Notes: generated by a model from the letters alone, not told the origin. A DNA stretch of 26,344 nt from CAZFER01 sp964517495 (GCA_964517495.1 CAZFER010000084.1:1-26344); one strand, 5' to 3'; numbered from the stretch's first letter, positions 9,073-17,482 are shown. Translations and numbers: made by a program.

Positions 9073-9756
9073 TCATTTTTTCAACGTTATACCTACTCCA
9101 TTACGTACAATGGTCTCCAAATCCGGATTGGTGGTAATGGCCTTCATATAATCCGGATCGGCCATCCGAGGAGTGATGTTATGGGCAACAACAAGCCCAC
9201 CTTTTCGTAGCAATGGCAACAATTTATCGAGATAATCGATATAGCCCTCTTTATCAGCATCGAGAAAGAGCATATCAATCGGTTCTTTTAAATCTTTCAC
9301 TTTCTCATGCGCATCACCTTCAACCAAGGTAATAATGTCATCCATTTCGGCTTTTTTGAAATTTTCCCGTGCTGTAGCTGCCCGTTCCGCATCGATTTCA
9401 AAAGTTGTCATCTTCCCGCCGGTTTGTTTCAATGCCAAACCGATCCATATGCCGGAATAACCTGTCGAGGTTCCAATTTCAACCACATTTTTGGCGTTCA
9501 TTGATTGGGCTAATATACGTAATAGACGGCCATCCTCGGGGGGCACATTTCTGAATCGCTGCGTTTCCAGGATATTTTCCAGGATGCCTAAAACCTTTTT
9601 TTCATAGTCGTCTTTTGGAACAGGCGGTTTTTGCAATTGAGCATCACCAAATCCCCGCCCAGGTCCGCGTTGGGCCAATGTGTCTGAAAAGAAAATCGAT
9701 GAAACAATAAGTAATACAATTCCTGTCAGGATCGCTGAACGAACAGATAATCTCAT
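9073..9756 (-). CDS. Exported O-methyltransferase-like protein (Methyltransf_3 family)
   Basis: 227 residues from ATG 9756, chosen over the upstream ATG at 9786 because AGGAGAG lies 5 nt before it and the protein then opens with a clean signal peptide (MRLSVRSAILTGIVLLIVSS…, probable cleavage after TLA near residue 28). The rest is a caffeoyl-CoA/catechol-type SAM-dependent methyltransferase: VVEIGTSTGYSG (91-102, SAM motif I), FEIDAE (119-124, ribose-binding acid), and FLDADKEGY (164-172, metal and substrate site). The usual third metal motif V-A-D-N is here V-A-H-N, with His192 for Asp. A secreted SAM-dependent enzyme is unexpected because SAM is cytoplasmic. It may instead be tethered by an uncleaved N-terminal helix or have lost catalysis. 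The fold assignment is firm; activity is uncertain. Confidence 0.8.
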   Translation of the reverse strand: MRLSVRSAILTGIVLLIVSSIFFSDTLAQRGPGRGFGDAQLQKPPVPKDDYEKKVLGILENILETQRFRNVPPEDGRLLRILAQSMNAKNVVEIGTSTGYSGIWIGLALKQTGGKMTTFEIDAERAATARENFKKAEMDDIITLVEGDAHEKVKDLKEPIDMLFLDADKEGYIDYLDKLLPLLRKGGLVVAHNITPRMADPDYMKAITTNPDLETIVRNGVGITLKK

Positions 9757-9761
9757 ATTCA

Positions 9762-9768
9762 CTCTCCT
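9762..9768 (-). promoter_or_regulatory. Ribosome binding site deciding the methyltransferase start
   Basis: AGGAGAG on the minus strand, 5 nt before ATG 9756. This supports the shorter start, which places the hydrophobic segment at the extreme N-terminus. Confidence 0.6.
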
Positions 9769-9844
9769 ATATATGATTTGAATCAATAATGAATGTGTGA
9801 GAACGAACTAATTTCAATCAAAGAATTTCATCCGTTCACCAAGT

Positions 9845-10051
9845 TTATGGAGTGTAATGACAAATTGAAACGGGAGCAAGTAAATTTTTTGAGCGTAAAA
9901 ATGAAACAGATGAACGGACAAGGCGATTACTTTCGTATTCGGTTAAATCTAAATCCTTTATGGCATTTTCGATGGCATCACATGATTCAAGTATATCATT
10001 CAAATAGGCTCGAACATCACGCGGGATAAAGTACTCGCTTTGTTTGTTCAA
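9845..10051 (-). pseudogene. HepT-like (DUF86) toxin N-terminal remnant
   Basis: A 68-codon frame from a TTG at 10051. Residues 9-48 (…P-R-D-V-R-A-Y-L-N-D-I-L-E-S-C-D-A-I-E…, then Y-E-S-N-R-L-V-R-S-S-V) match the first two helices of HepT/DUF86 toxins. Those usually begin R-D-x-x-x-Y-L-x-D-I-L-E-A and continue to an E-R-x-F-E-I-I-G-E-A motif. Here the sequence changes to S-F-L-R-S-K-N-L-L and stops, so the R-x(4)-H active-site region is missing. I could not find the continuation in another frame down to 9787, nor a recognisable MNT nucleotidyltransferase antitoxin between 10052 and 10180. It is probably a decayed fragment. The rest of the 9787-10180 spacer holds nothing I recognise apart from the NYN-gene leader. 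Confidence 0.45.
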
Positions 10052-10180
10052 TATTCAGGGGGTGTCTGCCAGCCTTTGAGGTATGCTTTTCCTGATCTAA
10101 TCTAGTCTTCCAGATCAAAAATTGAGATCACATTAATATCTTATTAAGAATGGTTCATTATTTAGGAGGAGAAGACGTAT

Positions 10181-11014
10181 ATGCCTCGTCGAAATCTACG
10201 GGTTGGAGTTTATGTGGACGTTGCCAATATTGCTTTAAATGGGGGGTATGGCATGCGCTATGATGTGCTGCGCGATTTTGCCTGCCGGGATGATGCGATC
10301 CCCATCCGGCTTAATGCCTACCTGAGTTATGATCCTCAACGCGCACGTCAGGATTCATCTTACGAGGGAGGGCAGCGCCGTTTTCATGATAAATTACGCG
10401 AACAAGGCTTTAAAGTCATTAAAAAAGAGACCAAGTGGTATAAGGATGAATCGGGAGGGCTCATCGCAAAAGCGAATGCTGATCTTGATCTAGCTGTCGA
10501 TGTGTTGTTGCAATCGGAAAACCTCGACCGGGTTTTGTTGGTCACCGGCGATGGTGATTTTATACAGGTGGTGAACGCCCTGCAAAATCGCGGTTGCCGG
10601 GTGGAAATCGTCGCGTTTTTTAACGTATCCAAGGAATTGCGCAATACCTGCGATATGTTCTTTTCTGGTTATCTCATTCCTGATTTATTGCCCTTTTCAG
10701 ATAAAAACGATAAAAATTGGGGCGTTTCCGGATCGAAGGTCCGTGGACTTTGTTATTACTATGATTTGCAACGTGATTTTGGCTTCTTTCGGTTCCTGGA
10801 AGAAATCGATACAGAACTATGGCACATCGATGCACGCATGGAAAACTCACCTTACAAAACGGCCTTTTTTCGAGGTGATGAAATCAAGGAAAGGGATATT
10901 TTAGAAAAACTTCCCAGCCGGGATATTATATTTGAATTTCAACTGGAAGATCCGGATCGTAATCATCCAGATCAGTTTAAAGCCACCAATATTGATTTGG
11001 TGGTTAAGTTATGA
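10181..11014 (+). CDS. NYN-domain (PIN-like) nuclease with C-terminal cold-shock-like domain
   Basis: 277 residues, with a strong AGGAGGAG at 10164-10171, 9 nt before the ATG. Residues 7-170 form an NYN/LabA (DUF88-type) domain of the PIN-like RNase superfamily. The acidic residues are in place: Asp13 in VYVDVAN, Asp101/103/107 in NADLDLAVD, and Asp124/126 in TGDGDF. These normally bind metal for RNA cleavage. Residues 186-277 look like an OB-fold cold-shock domain (VRGLCYYYD, DFGFFRF at 199-205 resembling the RNP1 motif, and DIIFEFQLE), which would bind RNA. The most likely role is a cytoplasmic RNA-processing or decay enzyme whose targets are unknown. It is convergent with mtnA, 4 bp apart. 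Confidence 0.85.
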   Translation: MPRRNLRVGVYVDVANIALNGGYGMRYDVLRDFACRDDAIPIRLNAYLSYDPQRARQDSSYEGGQRRFHDKLREQGFKVIKKETKWYKDESGGLIAKANADLDLAVDVLLQSENLDRVLLVTGDGDFIQVVNALQNRGCRVEIVAFFNVSKELRNTCDMFFSGYLIPDLLPFSDKNDKNWGVSGSKVRGLCYYYDLQRDFGFFRFLEEIDTELWHIDARMENSPYKTAFFRGDEIKERDILEKLPSRDIIFEFQLEDPDRNHPDQFKATNIDLVVKL

Positions 11015-11018
11015 ACTA

Positions 11019-12065
11019 TCATGTATATTCCTCGAAGAGTTTCTTCAAGTTTTCTTTAAACGGTGGTTTTATGATCCCCTTTTCAGTGATTAGAGCAGTG
11101 ACATATTCATGAGGAGTTACATCAAATGCTGGATTATAGACTGTAATTTTATCGGGAGCGGTTTGCCGTCCGAAACCATGGGTGATTTCCTCAGCGGCTC
11201 GCTCTTCGATGGGGATTTGTGAGCCATCAGGTAGAGACATGTCAATCGAGGAAGTGGGAGCGGCGACGTAAAAAGGAATGTTGTGTGCTTTTGCAAGCAC
11301 AGCGACACCATAAGTACCGATTTTATTCGCCACATCTCCGTTGGCAGCGACTCGGTCGGTTCCGACGATAACGGCTTTGATCCAACCCTTGGCCATAACG
11401 CTGGCAGCCATATTGTCGCAAATCAGGGTGGCGGGGATATCTTCCTGCTGGAGTTCCCACACCGTCAAACGTCCACCTTGCAGGAGAGGACGCGTTTCGT
11501 CAGCGAAGACGTTGAGCGATTTCCCCTTTTCTTTTGCAAGATAAATTGGCGCTAAAGCGGTTCCGTATTTGGCGGTGGCCAGCCCTCCGGCGTTGCAGTG
11601 GGTGAGGATACCATCACCATCGTTAAACAAAGTTTCACCATATTTGCCAATCGCGCGGCAAACGGCCGTGTCTTCTTCGATCATTATGACAGCTTCGTCG
11701 AGGATTCGTTTCTTTAATGGGTCGATTGTAAGCGATTGGTTCTCTTGAACCACGCGTTTAATGCGTTCAAGCGCCCAAAACAGGTTGACCGCTGTGGGAC
11801 GCGATGTCGCCAGGTAATCGGCAACCTGGTTGACTTGGTTGGAAAAGGTGTTGAAATCACTGGCTTTTGAATCCTTGATACCAAGATAGACACCGAAGGC
11901 GGCAGCAATACCGATAGCAGGTGCACCACGGACGCGCAGCATTTTGATGGCTTCCCACATCTGCTCTTTTGTTTCAATAATCAGGTAGCGGGTTTCACAG
12001 GGGAGAAGAGTTTGATCGATGATTTTGACTTGCCCCTCTTCAAAGGCTATGGTATTAACCGGCAT
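11019..12065 (-). CDS. mtnA: S-methyl-5-thioribose-1-phosphate isomerase
   Basis: 348 residues. The enzyme converts methylthioribose-1-phosphate to methylthioribulose-1-phosphate in methionine salvage, cytoplasmic, from the eIF-2B-alpha-like family. Diagnostic motifs: RVRGAPAIGIAAAFG near 45-59, the catalytic Cys157 in THCNAGGLAT, ADETRPLLQG, and Asp237 in VGTDRVAANGDVANKIGT. These match the catalytic Cys/Asp pair of characterised MtnA. Length is normal. AAAGGA lies 6 nt before the ATG. No other methionine-salvage gene is in the window. It is transcribed divergently from rsmA across an 87-bp spacer containing an imperfect palindrome. Confidence 0.95.
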   Translation of the reverse strand: MPVNTIAFEEGQVKIIDQTLLPCETRYLIIETKEQMWEAIKMLRVRGAPAIGIAAAFGVYLGIKDSKASDFNTFSNQVNQVADYLATSRPTAVNLFWALERIKRVVQENQSLTIDPLKKRILDEAVIMIEEDTAVCRAIGKYGETLFNDGDGILTHCNAGGLATAKYGTALAPIYLAKEKGKSLNVFADETRPLLQGGRLTVWELQQEDIPATLICDNMAASVMAKGWIKAVIVGTDRVAANGDVANKIGTYGVAVLAKAHNIPFYVAAPTSSIDMSLPDGSQIPIEERAAEEITHGFGRQTAPDKITVYNPAFDVTPHEYVTALITEKGIIKPPFKENLKKLFEEYT

Positions 12066-12094
12066 GGTTATCCTTTCGTTAAAGTAATATAGAT

Positions 12095-12125
12095 TGAATT
12101 ATCATTGTTTATGATAAGGATTCAA
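12095..12125. promoter_or_regulatory. Imperfect palindrome and probable mtnA promoter in the mtnA/rsmA spacer
   Basis: TTGAATTATCAT (12095-12106 region) is mirrored by ATGATA-AGG-ATTCAA ending at 12125. The core TTATCAT/ATGATAA (12099-12105 and 12111-12117) is perfect around TGTTT, and the outer TTGAAT/ATTCAA arms match with a 3-base offset. On the minus strand the same bases give TTGAAT (12125-12120), a 16-bp spacer and GATAAT (12103-12098), a fair sigma-70 promoter about 33 bp before mtnA. A protein bound to the palindrome would cover this promoter. It could also be a chance AT-rich hairpin. Confidence 0.45.
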
Positions 12126-12152
12126 CGCCGTCGAAAAAGAAAGTAGCGAATT

Positions 12153-13067
12153 TTGGAAATTCAAAAAACAGAGTTAAATCCAGATTTTACCTCACTGATT
12201 GATTCTCTTTATACACGAAAAGGGATTATTGATTTTTTACTGGCTCGTGGATTGAATCCATCGCGTGCCATGGGGCAGAATTTTTTGATAAACCGCACCA
12301 TGATGCGCAAGATATTGGATCGGCTTGATCTGCCTGAGGATGGGTGTGTGATGGAGATCGGTCCAGGTTTAGGGCATTTGACCTGGCTGCTTATGGAGCG
12401 AGGATTGAATGTGACCGCGGTCGAAAAGGATCGATTCTTCATATCCACCTTGAATGAATTGGCCCCCGCTTTTCGCAGTGAATTGAATTTGATCCATGAT
12501 GATGTGATGGAATGCGATATTGGATCTATTGCTCAAGAGCGTTCTATTCGGCATTTTATTGGAAATTTGCCCTATAACATATCAGTGCCTATTCTGTTCA
12601 AACTGGCGTATTGTCCCCATCGGTTTGAGCGGATTAATGTAATGTTGCAAAAAGAAGTGGGGGACCGGATTTTGGCGGTACCGGGGACTAAGTCGTATGG
12701 CCGGTTGTCGATTGTACTGAAATATATTTATGATGTGCAAAAAATTCAAATTATCTCACCGGAGGCCTTCTTCCCACGTCCCAGGGTGGAATCGGTTTTT
12801 CTGTCTTTTATTCCCAAATCGTCAGTTGATATTGAGTTTGCTCAGCTATTTTTAGAGCGAATCGTAAAAATCGGCTTTTTGCATCGACGCAAAAAGTTGA
12901 GAAAACAGTTTCTCGGTGCCATTATAGAGAAGCGTATTCTGGATCAAACTTTCCTTGAACAGGTGGAATCGTTTTTTGATTTTGAAAAAAGGGCGGAAGA
13001 GTGGCCTATCGATAAGTGGGTGGATTTTGCCCTATACATAAGAGAATGCGAACCGAAAAGGATATAA
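12153..13067 (+). CDS. rsmA: 16S rRNA (adenine1518-N6/adenine1519-N6) dimethyltransferase
   Basis: 304 residues. It dimethylates two adjacent adenosines in the 3'-terminal hairpin of 16S rRNA during small-subunit assembly, using SAM (KsgA/RsmA family). Motifs: GQNFLINR (41-48), SAM motif I MEIGPGLGHLTW (67-78), AVEKD (89-93), and the catalytic NLPYNIS (138-144). The VGDRILAVPGTKSYGRLSI segment and the C-terminal helical domain follow. The start is a TTG with no good Shine-Dalgarno. The about 20 residues before the conserved region make the exact start uncertain, but no ATG lies between. The next gene starts 5 bp after the stop, so the two are probably co-transcribed. Confidence 0.93.
   Translation: MEIQKTELNPDFTSLIDSLYTRKGIIDFLLARGLNPSRAMGQNFLINRTMMRKILDRLDLPEDGCVMEIGPGLGHLTWLLMERGLNVTAVEKDRFFISTLNELAPAFRSELNLIHDDVMECDIGSIAQERSIRHFIGNLPYNISVPILFKLAYCPHRFERINVMLQKEVGDRILAVPGTKSYGRLSIVLKYIYDVQKIQIISPEAFFPRPRVESVFLSFIPKSSVDIEFAQLFLERIVKIGFLHRRKKLRKQFLGAIIEKRILDQTFLEQVESFFDFEKRAEEWPIDKWVDFALYIRECEPKRI
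13056..13062 (+). promoter_or_regulatory. Ribosome binding site deciding the lipoprotein start
   Basis: AAAAGGA inside the rsmA tail, 10 nt before ATG 13073. It supports this start over the in-frame ATG at 13016, which would bury the hydrophobic segment. Confidence 0.5.
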
Positions 13068-13072
13068 ACCTC

Positions 13073-16000
13073 ATGCAATCATTTCGAATCATCTTGTTAA
13101 CCTGGGTCATTGGTTTAGTGTGTTTGAATTGTGGAAGTGAAAAGGAGGAGACTGAGCCGGTTGTTGAAAAGGAATTCAACGTCGGTATTTTGGATATTGA
13201 TTTTCCTGAAAGAATCACTCCCGCTAGTTTGAAAGAACTGTTCCCTGATCGTCAAAATTCACTCGACCGGGATGACTTTGCTCTAGAACAGCCCTCTCAT
13301 GCCGACCCGAATGAATTATTAACTGTTTTGCAGGATGAGGGAATCAAAACGCGGATTGTTAATGAGACTGATTTTGCGGTACCTGAAACACTAACAGTTG
13401 AAGAGACCGATGTGATGGTACTGCCCTATGGTACGTATTTTCCCTTGGAAGCGCGAGACCGGTTTATTGACTTTTTAAAGCAGGGGGGAGCGTTCATCTC
13501 AATGGGGGGATATGCATTTGATGATTTGATCGAGAAAAAAGAGGGCCGATGGATGAAGGCCAATGTGGATGATCCCAAACAGTATCTTTCCGGACGAAGG
13601 GGTGAACCGGGAGATTGGGTTAAATTTCAACCGGAGCAGATTGTGATTTTTGATCCCACCTATCCATTTAAAAGGGCAAACAAAATCACCACAGATTCAC
13701 AAACTCCATTATTTATGGATAGTCAGACAGAAGATATTCAGCTTGAAGGTTTCCCCGCTACCGCGATGACAGGGAATAACTCACCGGTTTTTGCCAAACC
13801 ATTTGCGCGTTGGTATCCCATTTTAACCGCGAAAGATCGCTATGACCGGCCAAGAGGCTCGGTGATGAGTTTGGTTTTGCATCATGATGGGCCTTATGAT
13901 GGTTCAGCGTGGGCATTTTCCGGGGTGTCGAATGTCAATTTATTTTCCGCATCTCATCCCATCATGATGGATTCATTAAAGAAAACCCTTCGGGCGATGG
14001 AAGCCCGTACCTTTTTAGTTGATGTGCAAAAAGAGAGCAACGAATCGGAAGGATATACCATCAAAAGCCGAGTCGCCAATAAGGGATGGAAAAAGCAATC
14101 GGTGAAAGTCACTTTGATTGCCGATAACACCGAGATTGGATTTAAGACAGTGGATGTTAAACCGGGAGAAACGGTGAATGTTGCTCAGTCATTGCCGGCA
14201 GATAATGTGAAACGTGATTATACGCCAATTGCTGTAGAATTGGTGGTTTCGGGTGTATTTAAAGATCGATTGGAAACCGGAATTATTAAACCCTCGGAAA
14301 ATAAACCGATACGCTCAACCTTCATTTTTCAAGAAAATTACTTCAGGGTAAACAGTAATCCCAAGTTTTTGATGGGTACCAATCAAACCGGCATGATTTG
14401 GTTCTCTCCACATGAAAATCCAGCGACATGGGAGCGGGATTTACAGCGTATGCGGGATGCGGGATTGAGTGTACTTCGAGTCATTCATATCTCACCGTTC
14501 GCAGGCCAAGGTTATGAAGGGAAAGGGCACCACACTCCAAGTGATTTAGCAGGAAATCCTCCTGAAGAATTATTGCAGCGGGCGGATGAATTAGTTGCTA
14601 TGTGTGCCAGGCATAATATCAAATTGATCTTTGGTTTGATTGATTGGCAGCCCATTGAATTAACAGACGAGCAACTAAAGGCCCAGCAATCATGGTGTCA
14701 ATTTTGGGCGGAGCGTTATAAAAATGAACCTCATGTGATTTTTGATATTCAAAACGAACCACATTTATGGCCGAATGAAAATCCCAGAAACAATGAATTT
14801 TGGAATGCCTATTTACGCAAAACTTATGGGGATGATGAGGCACTGAAGGCAGCGTGGGGGATTTATGCTCCAACTCAAACGATTGGGCAGATTCCATGTA
14901 AACCCGGTCCAGACAAGTGGGATAATCCACGGCGGTTTGAATACAACAGATTTCGGGCTTGGTTGCTTCAGCGTTGGGTAAAAGCGAATTTTCGGGCGAT
15001 AAAAGAAGGGTCGCCAGATTCTCTTGTTACGGTTGGATTTTTGCAAAACGAGTGGCAAGCCGATAAATGGTTGCCAGTGAAAGAATTGAGTTTTGTGAAT
15101 ACCCATTTCCACGGACCGATTGAACGTTTCTCACCTGTGTTGAAATTGATTGACCGGCGATTTGCAGGCCAGGGCTTGGGACTCGGTGAATTTGGGGCAT
15201 GGGATGCTCATGAAGCGCGAAAAGTGGGGCAACTCAGTGATGAATCAGAAGCCTCAGCTCATCATTTTATGGCTGTTTTGTATGAAACGTTTGGAATGGG
15301 TGGAGCATATGCTCTGAATTGGAATCTGAAGGACCTGAATAACTGTGTGTTCCCATGGGGACTATATCATGCACAAGACCGGGTGCCTAAGGATTGGTTG
15401 AAAGTGTATCGGAATACCAGTCTTGCTTTGTCTTCATTAAAACCCAAGTATCAAGATCCTGATGTTTATTTATTATTGCCGGATAATCATCGTTTGGGGG
15501 CACAAAGTGGCCGGATTCATCAGGCACTGCATAATTCGGTTCGATTAATGATGGGGGCTCATATCAATTTTAATGTAATTAACGAGGGCTCAATACAAGA
15601 TTTACCTCGTACAGCTCGTACGATAATTTGGCCTATTCCATATTGTCCTGACGATGAAGTATTTGATAGGGTGCGTTATTTCGTTGAACATGGAGGGAAT
15701 TTATTGATTACTGGCGACTTTACCTTTGATGCCATGCGGCGGCCTAATCGTAATCATCGATTCACACGAATGGGATTGCCCCCTCGCAAACCGCGGCCAC
15801 CTTTTGAAAATCAAATAACACCCGCCCCCATGGAACTAATAAAATCACAAGTTGGGAATGGGTGGTTTTATTTTATGCCCAAACCGGTTGAATTTATGAA
15901 TTTTGAGGATTTGAATTGGAATCCATATGCAGACTTTTTAGAGGCAGTCCAGGAAAAAACGATCCCCGTCAGGCCGGATGATCCAAATCTCCATATCCAT

Positions 16001-16546
16001 TCCATTCCTCAAGAGAATGGAAACACAGTTTACACCATGTTTAATTCAAACCAGAACGAACGGCCCATGAACTATCGTCTGGAATTGAGCGAAGATTCAT
16101 CCATTCGTTTTAGTTTAAAGGGAAAACAAGCGGGGATGATTGAAAAGGATAACATTGGCAATGTATTAACAGTGAGTGGGTATGGAACGTTTCGAACGAA
16201 TCGTTCTCCATTAGTGCTAATGAACGAACATGTAACACTGAAAAGTCTCGATTACGTTGATTTGATGAATTCTTCAATGGTTTTGATTGCGCCAAACACA
16301 ATTCCAGCCGCTGGAAGAGGGGCACGGCTTCGAATATGGAATAAAATGATTGAATTTCCAGTGTTAACAATTGGTGAAATTGCCAATGGTGATTGGAAAA
16401 CCTATGAAGAAATTGAAATACAAAAACGGGGAGATGTTATACCAATCAATCTGGATGGCGATCAGGCGACGAGTCTTATGTTGCTCACTTCACGTGGATT
16501 ATCTTCTGCGGCGGCACAGACGTTGGTTTCCCTTGTGAATCAATAA
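13073..16546 (+). CDS. Glycoside-hydrolase-like surface protein, putative lipoprotein
   Basis: About 1,157 residues from ATG 13073. The N-terminus (MQSFRIILLTWVIGLVCLNC followed by GS) looks like a lipoprotein signal, though Asn before the Cys is an atypical lipobox. Residues 35-160 resemble a class I glutamine-amidotransferase-like fold (VMVLPYGTYF, FLKQGGAFISMGGYAFDD), often attached to glycosidases. A beta-sandwich lies around 320-410. A clan-A TIM barrel spans about 430-780, with acid/base Glu562 in FDIQNEPHLW and probable nucleophile Glu706 in GLGEFGAWD, in the style of GH5/GH42-related enzymes. A second Rossmann-like domain (815-920, VRYFVEHGGNLLITGDFTFD) and C-terminal sandwiches follow. 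Substrate is unknown, likely a beta-linked glycan at the cell surface. It follows rsmA by 5 bp. Confidence 0.8.
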   Translation: MQSFRIILLTWVIGLVCLNCGSEKEETEPVVEKEFNVGILDIDFPERITPASLKELFPDRQNSLDRDDFALEQPSHADPNELLTVLQDEGIKTRIVNETDFAVPETLTVEETDVMVLPYGTYFPLEARDRFIDFLKQGGAFISMGGYAFDDLIEKKEGRWMKANVDDPKQYLSGRRGEPGDWVKFQPEQIVIFDPTYPFKRANKITTDSQTPLFMDSQTEDIQLEGFPATAMTGNNSPVFAKPFARWYPILTAKDRYDRPRGSVMSLVLHHDGPYDGSAWAFSGVSNVNLFSASHPIMMDSLKKTLRAMEARTFLVDVQKESNESEGYTIKSRVANKGWKKQSVKVTLIADNTEIGFKTVDVKPGETVNVAQSLPADNVKRDYTPIAVELVVSGVFKDRLETGIIKPSENKPIRSTFIFQENYFRVNSNPKFLMGTNQTGMIWFSPHENPATWERDLQRMRDAGLSVLRVIHISPFAGQGYEGKGHHTPSDLAGNPPEELLQRADELVAMCARHNIKLIFGLIDWQPIELTDEQLKAQQSWCQFWAERYKNEPHVIFDIQNEPHLWPNENPRNNEFWNAYLRKTYGDDEALKAAWGIYAPTQTIGQIPCKPGPDKWDNPRRFEYNRFRAWLLQRWVKANFRAIKEGSPDSLVTVGFLQNEWQADKWLPVKELSFVNTHFHGPIERFSPVLKLIDRRFAGQGLGLGEFGAWDAHEARKVGQLSDESEASAHHFMAVLYETFGMGGAYALNWNLKDLNNCVFPWGLYHAQDRVPKDWLKVYRNTSLALSSLKPKYQDPDVYLLLPDNHRLGAQSGRIHQALHNSVRLMMGAHINFNVINEGSIQDLPRTARTIIWPIPYCPDDEVFDRVRYFVEHGGNLLITGDFTFDAMRRPNRNHRFTRMGLPPRKPRPPFENQITPAPMELIKSQVGNGWFYFMPKPVEFMNFEDLNWNPYADFLEAVQEKTIPVRPDDPNLHIHSIPQENGNTVYTMFNSNQNERPMNYRLELSEDSSIRFSLKGKQAGMIEKDNIGNVLTVSGYGTFRTNRSPLVLMNEHVTLKSLDYVDLMNSSMVLIAPNTIPAAGRGARLRIWNKMIEFPVLTIGEIANGDWKTYEEIEIQKRGDVIPINLDGDQATSLMLLTSRGLSSAAAQTLVSLVNQ

Positions 16547-16593
16547 CCACGCGGTATGCTAATCCAAAATTATTGGATGGAGTCGTATAATTA

Positions 16594-17439
16594 ATGAAAC
16601 CGATTGAAATTACCATTGGCCATAGCCCTGATGCGGATGATGCGTTTATGTTTTATGCATTGGCTCAGGATAAAATCGATACCCAACCCTTCGTATTTAA
16701 GCACATTATGAAGGACATTGAAACGTTAAATCATAAAGCGGCAGTTGGTGAGTTGGATATTACCGCAATTTCCGTACACGCCTATTCATATGTTTACCAT
16801 CGTTATGCTTTATTGACCGCAGGAGGGAGCCTGGGAGATGGTTATGGCCCGATTGTGGTGGCTCGAGAGGCCTATGATACTGCCGAGTTAAAAAAGAAGA
16901 CCATCGCAATCCCCGGGAAAATGACGTCAGCTTATCTTGCTTTACGGCTTTGCATTGGTGAGTTCTCTTTTGACGTTGTTCCTTTCAATCAGATTATCCC
17001 GGCGGTGCTCAATGGGCGAGTGGATGCCGGTTTGATAATTCATGAAGGGCAATTGATGTATGAACAATATGGATTACATAAGATTATGGATTTGGGCGAT
17101 TGGTGGAGCCTTGAGACAGGTGGTTTGCCTTTACCCTTGGGTGCCAATGCTATCAGGAAGGATATGGGAGAAGAACGTATTAATCAATTGGCTCCATTCA
17201 TGCGCAAAACCATCGAATACAGTCTGGCCAATCGAAATGATGCCTTGCAGTATGCATTGCAATTCGCCCGGGACCTTCCCCAGGATTCCGCCGATCAGTT
17301 TGTAGGCATGTATGTCAATGATTTGACTCTCCATTTGGGTGAAGGAGGCAAGCGATCCTACCAGCTGTTTCTTGATCGAGGGTACGAAGAAGGAATTATC
17401 CCCAACAAGGTGCAATTGGAATTTGTGGAGTGTGGTTGA
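16594..17439 (+). CDS. mqnD: 1,4-dihydroxy-6-naphthoate synthase (futalosine pathway)
   Basis: 281 residues. MqnD converts cyclic dehypoxanthine futalosine to 1,4-dihydroxy-6-naphthoate in the alternative menaquinone pathway. The signature is HSPDADDAFMFYAL near the N-terminus, followed by TAISVHAYSYV, LTAGGSLGDGYGPIVVA and DAGLIIHEGQLMYEQYGL. In the last, His150 corresponds to the catalytic His of characterised MqnD. Two periplasmic-binding-protein-like lobes of normal length are present. A GGATGGAG about 13 nt upstream is a weak ribosome binding site. No other mqn gene is in the window, so the pathway is scattered. It sits between the glycosidase and the acetylation pair with 40-50 bp gaps, reading the same way. 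Confidence 0.92.
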   Translation: MKPIEITIGHSPDADDAFMFYALAQDKIDTQPFVFKHIMKDIETLNHKAAVGELDITAISVHAYSYVYHRYALLTAGGSLGDGYGPIVVAREAYDTAELKKKTIAIPGKMTSAYLALRLCIGEFSFDVVPFNQIIPAVLNGRVDAGLIIHEGQLMYEQYGLHKIMDLGDWWSLETGGLPLPLGANAIRKDMGEERINQLAPFMRKTIEYSLANRNDALQYALQFARDLPQDSADQFVGMYVNDLTLHLGEGGKRSYQLFLDRGYEEGIIPNKVQLEFVECG

Positions 17440-17482
17440 ATTGTTATGTTATTACCGTTGATTAAATAATTGGGAAAACAGC

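Noticed and set aside
9793..10029. 78-residue plus-strand frame in the spacer
   Set aside because: It is antisense to the HepT-like remnant, has no ribosome binding site and no recognisable motif.
10052..10125. Possible MNT antitoxin upstream of the HepT relic
   Set aside because: Minus-strand peptides here (such as A-Y-L-K-G-W-Q-T-P-P-E-Y-stop) are short and do not match the MNT nucleotidyltransferase as I know it.
13016..13072. Upstream ATG for the glycosidase, overlapping rsmA
   Set aside because: It would add 19 polar residues before the signal sequence; AAAAGGA and the lipoprotein-like N-terminus favour 13073.
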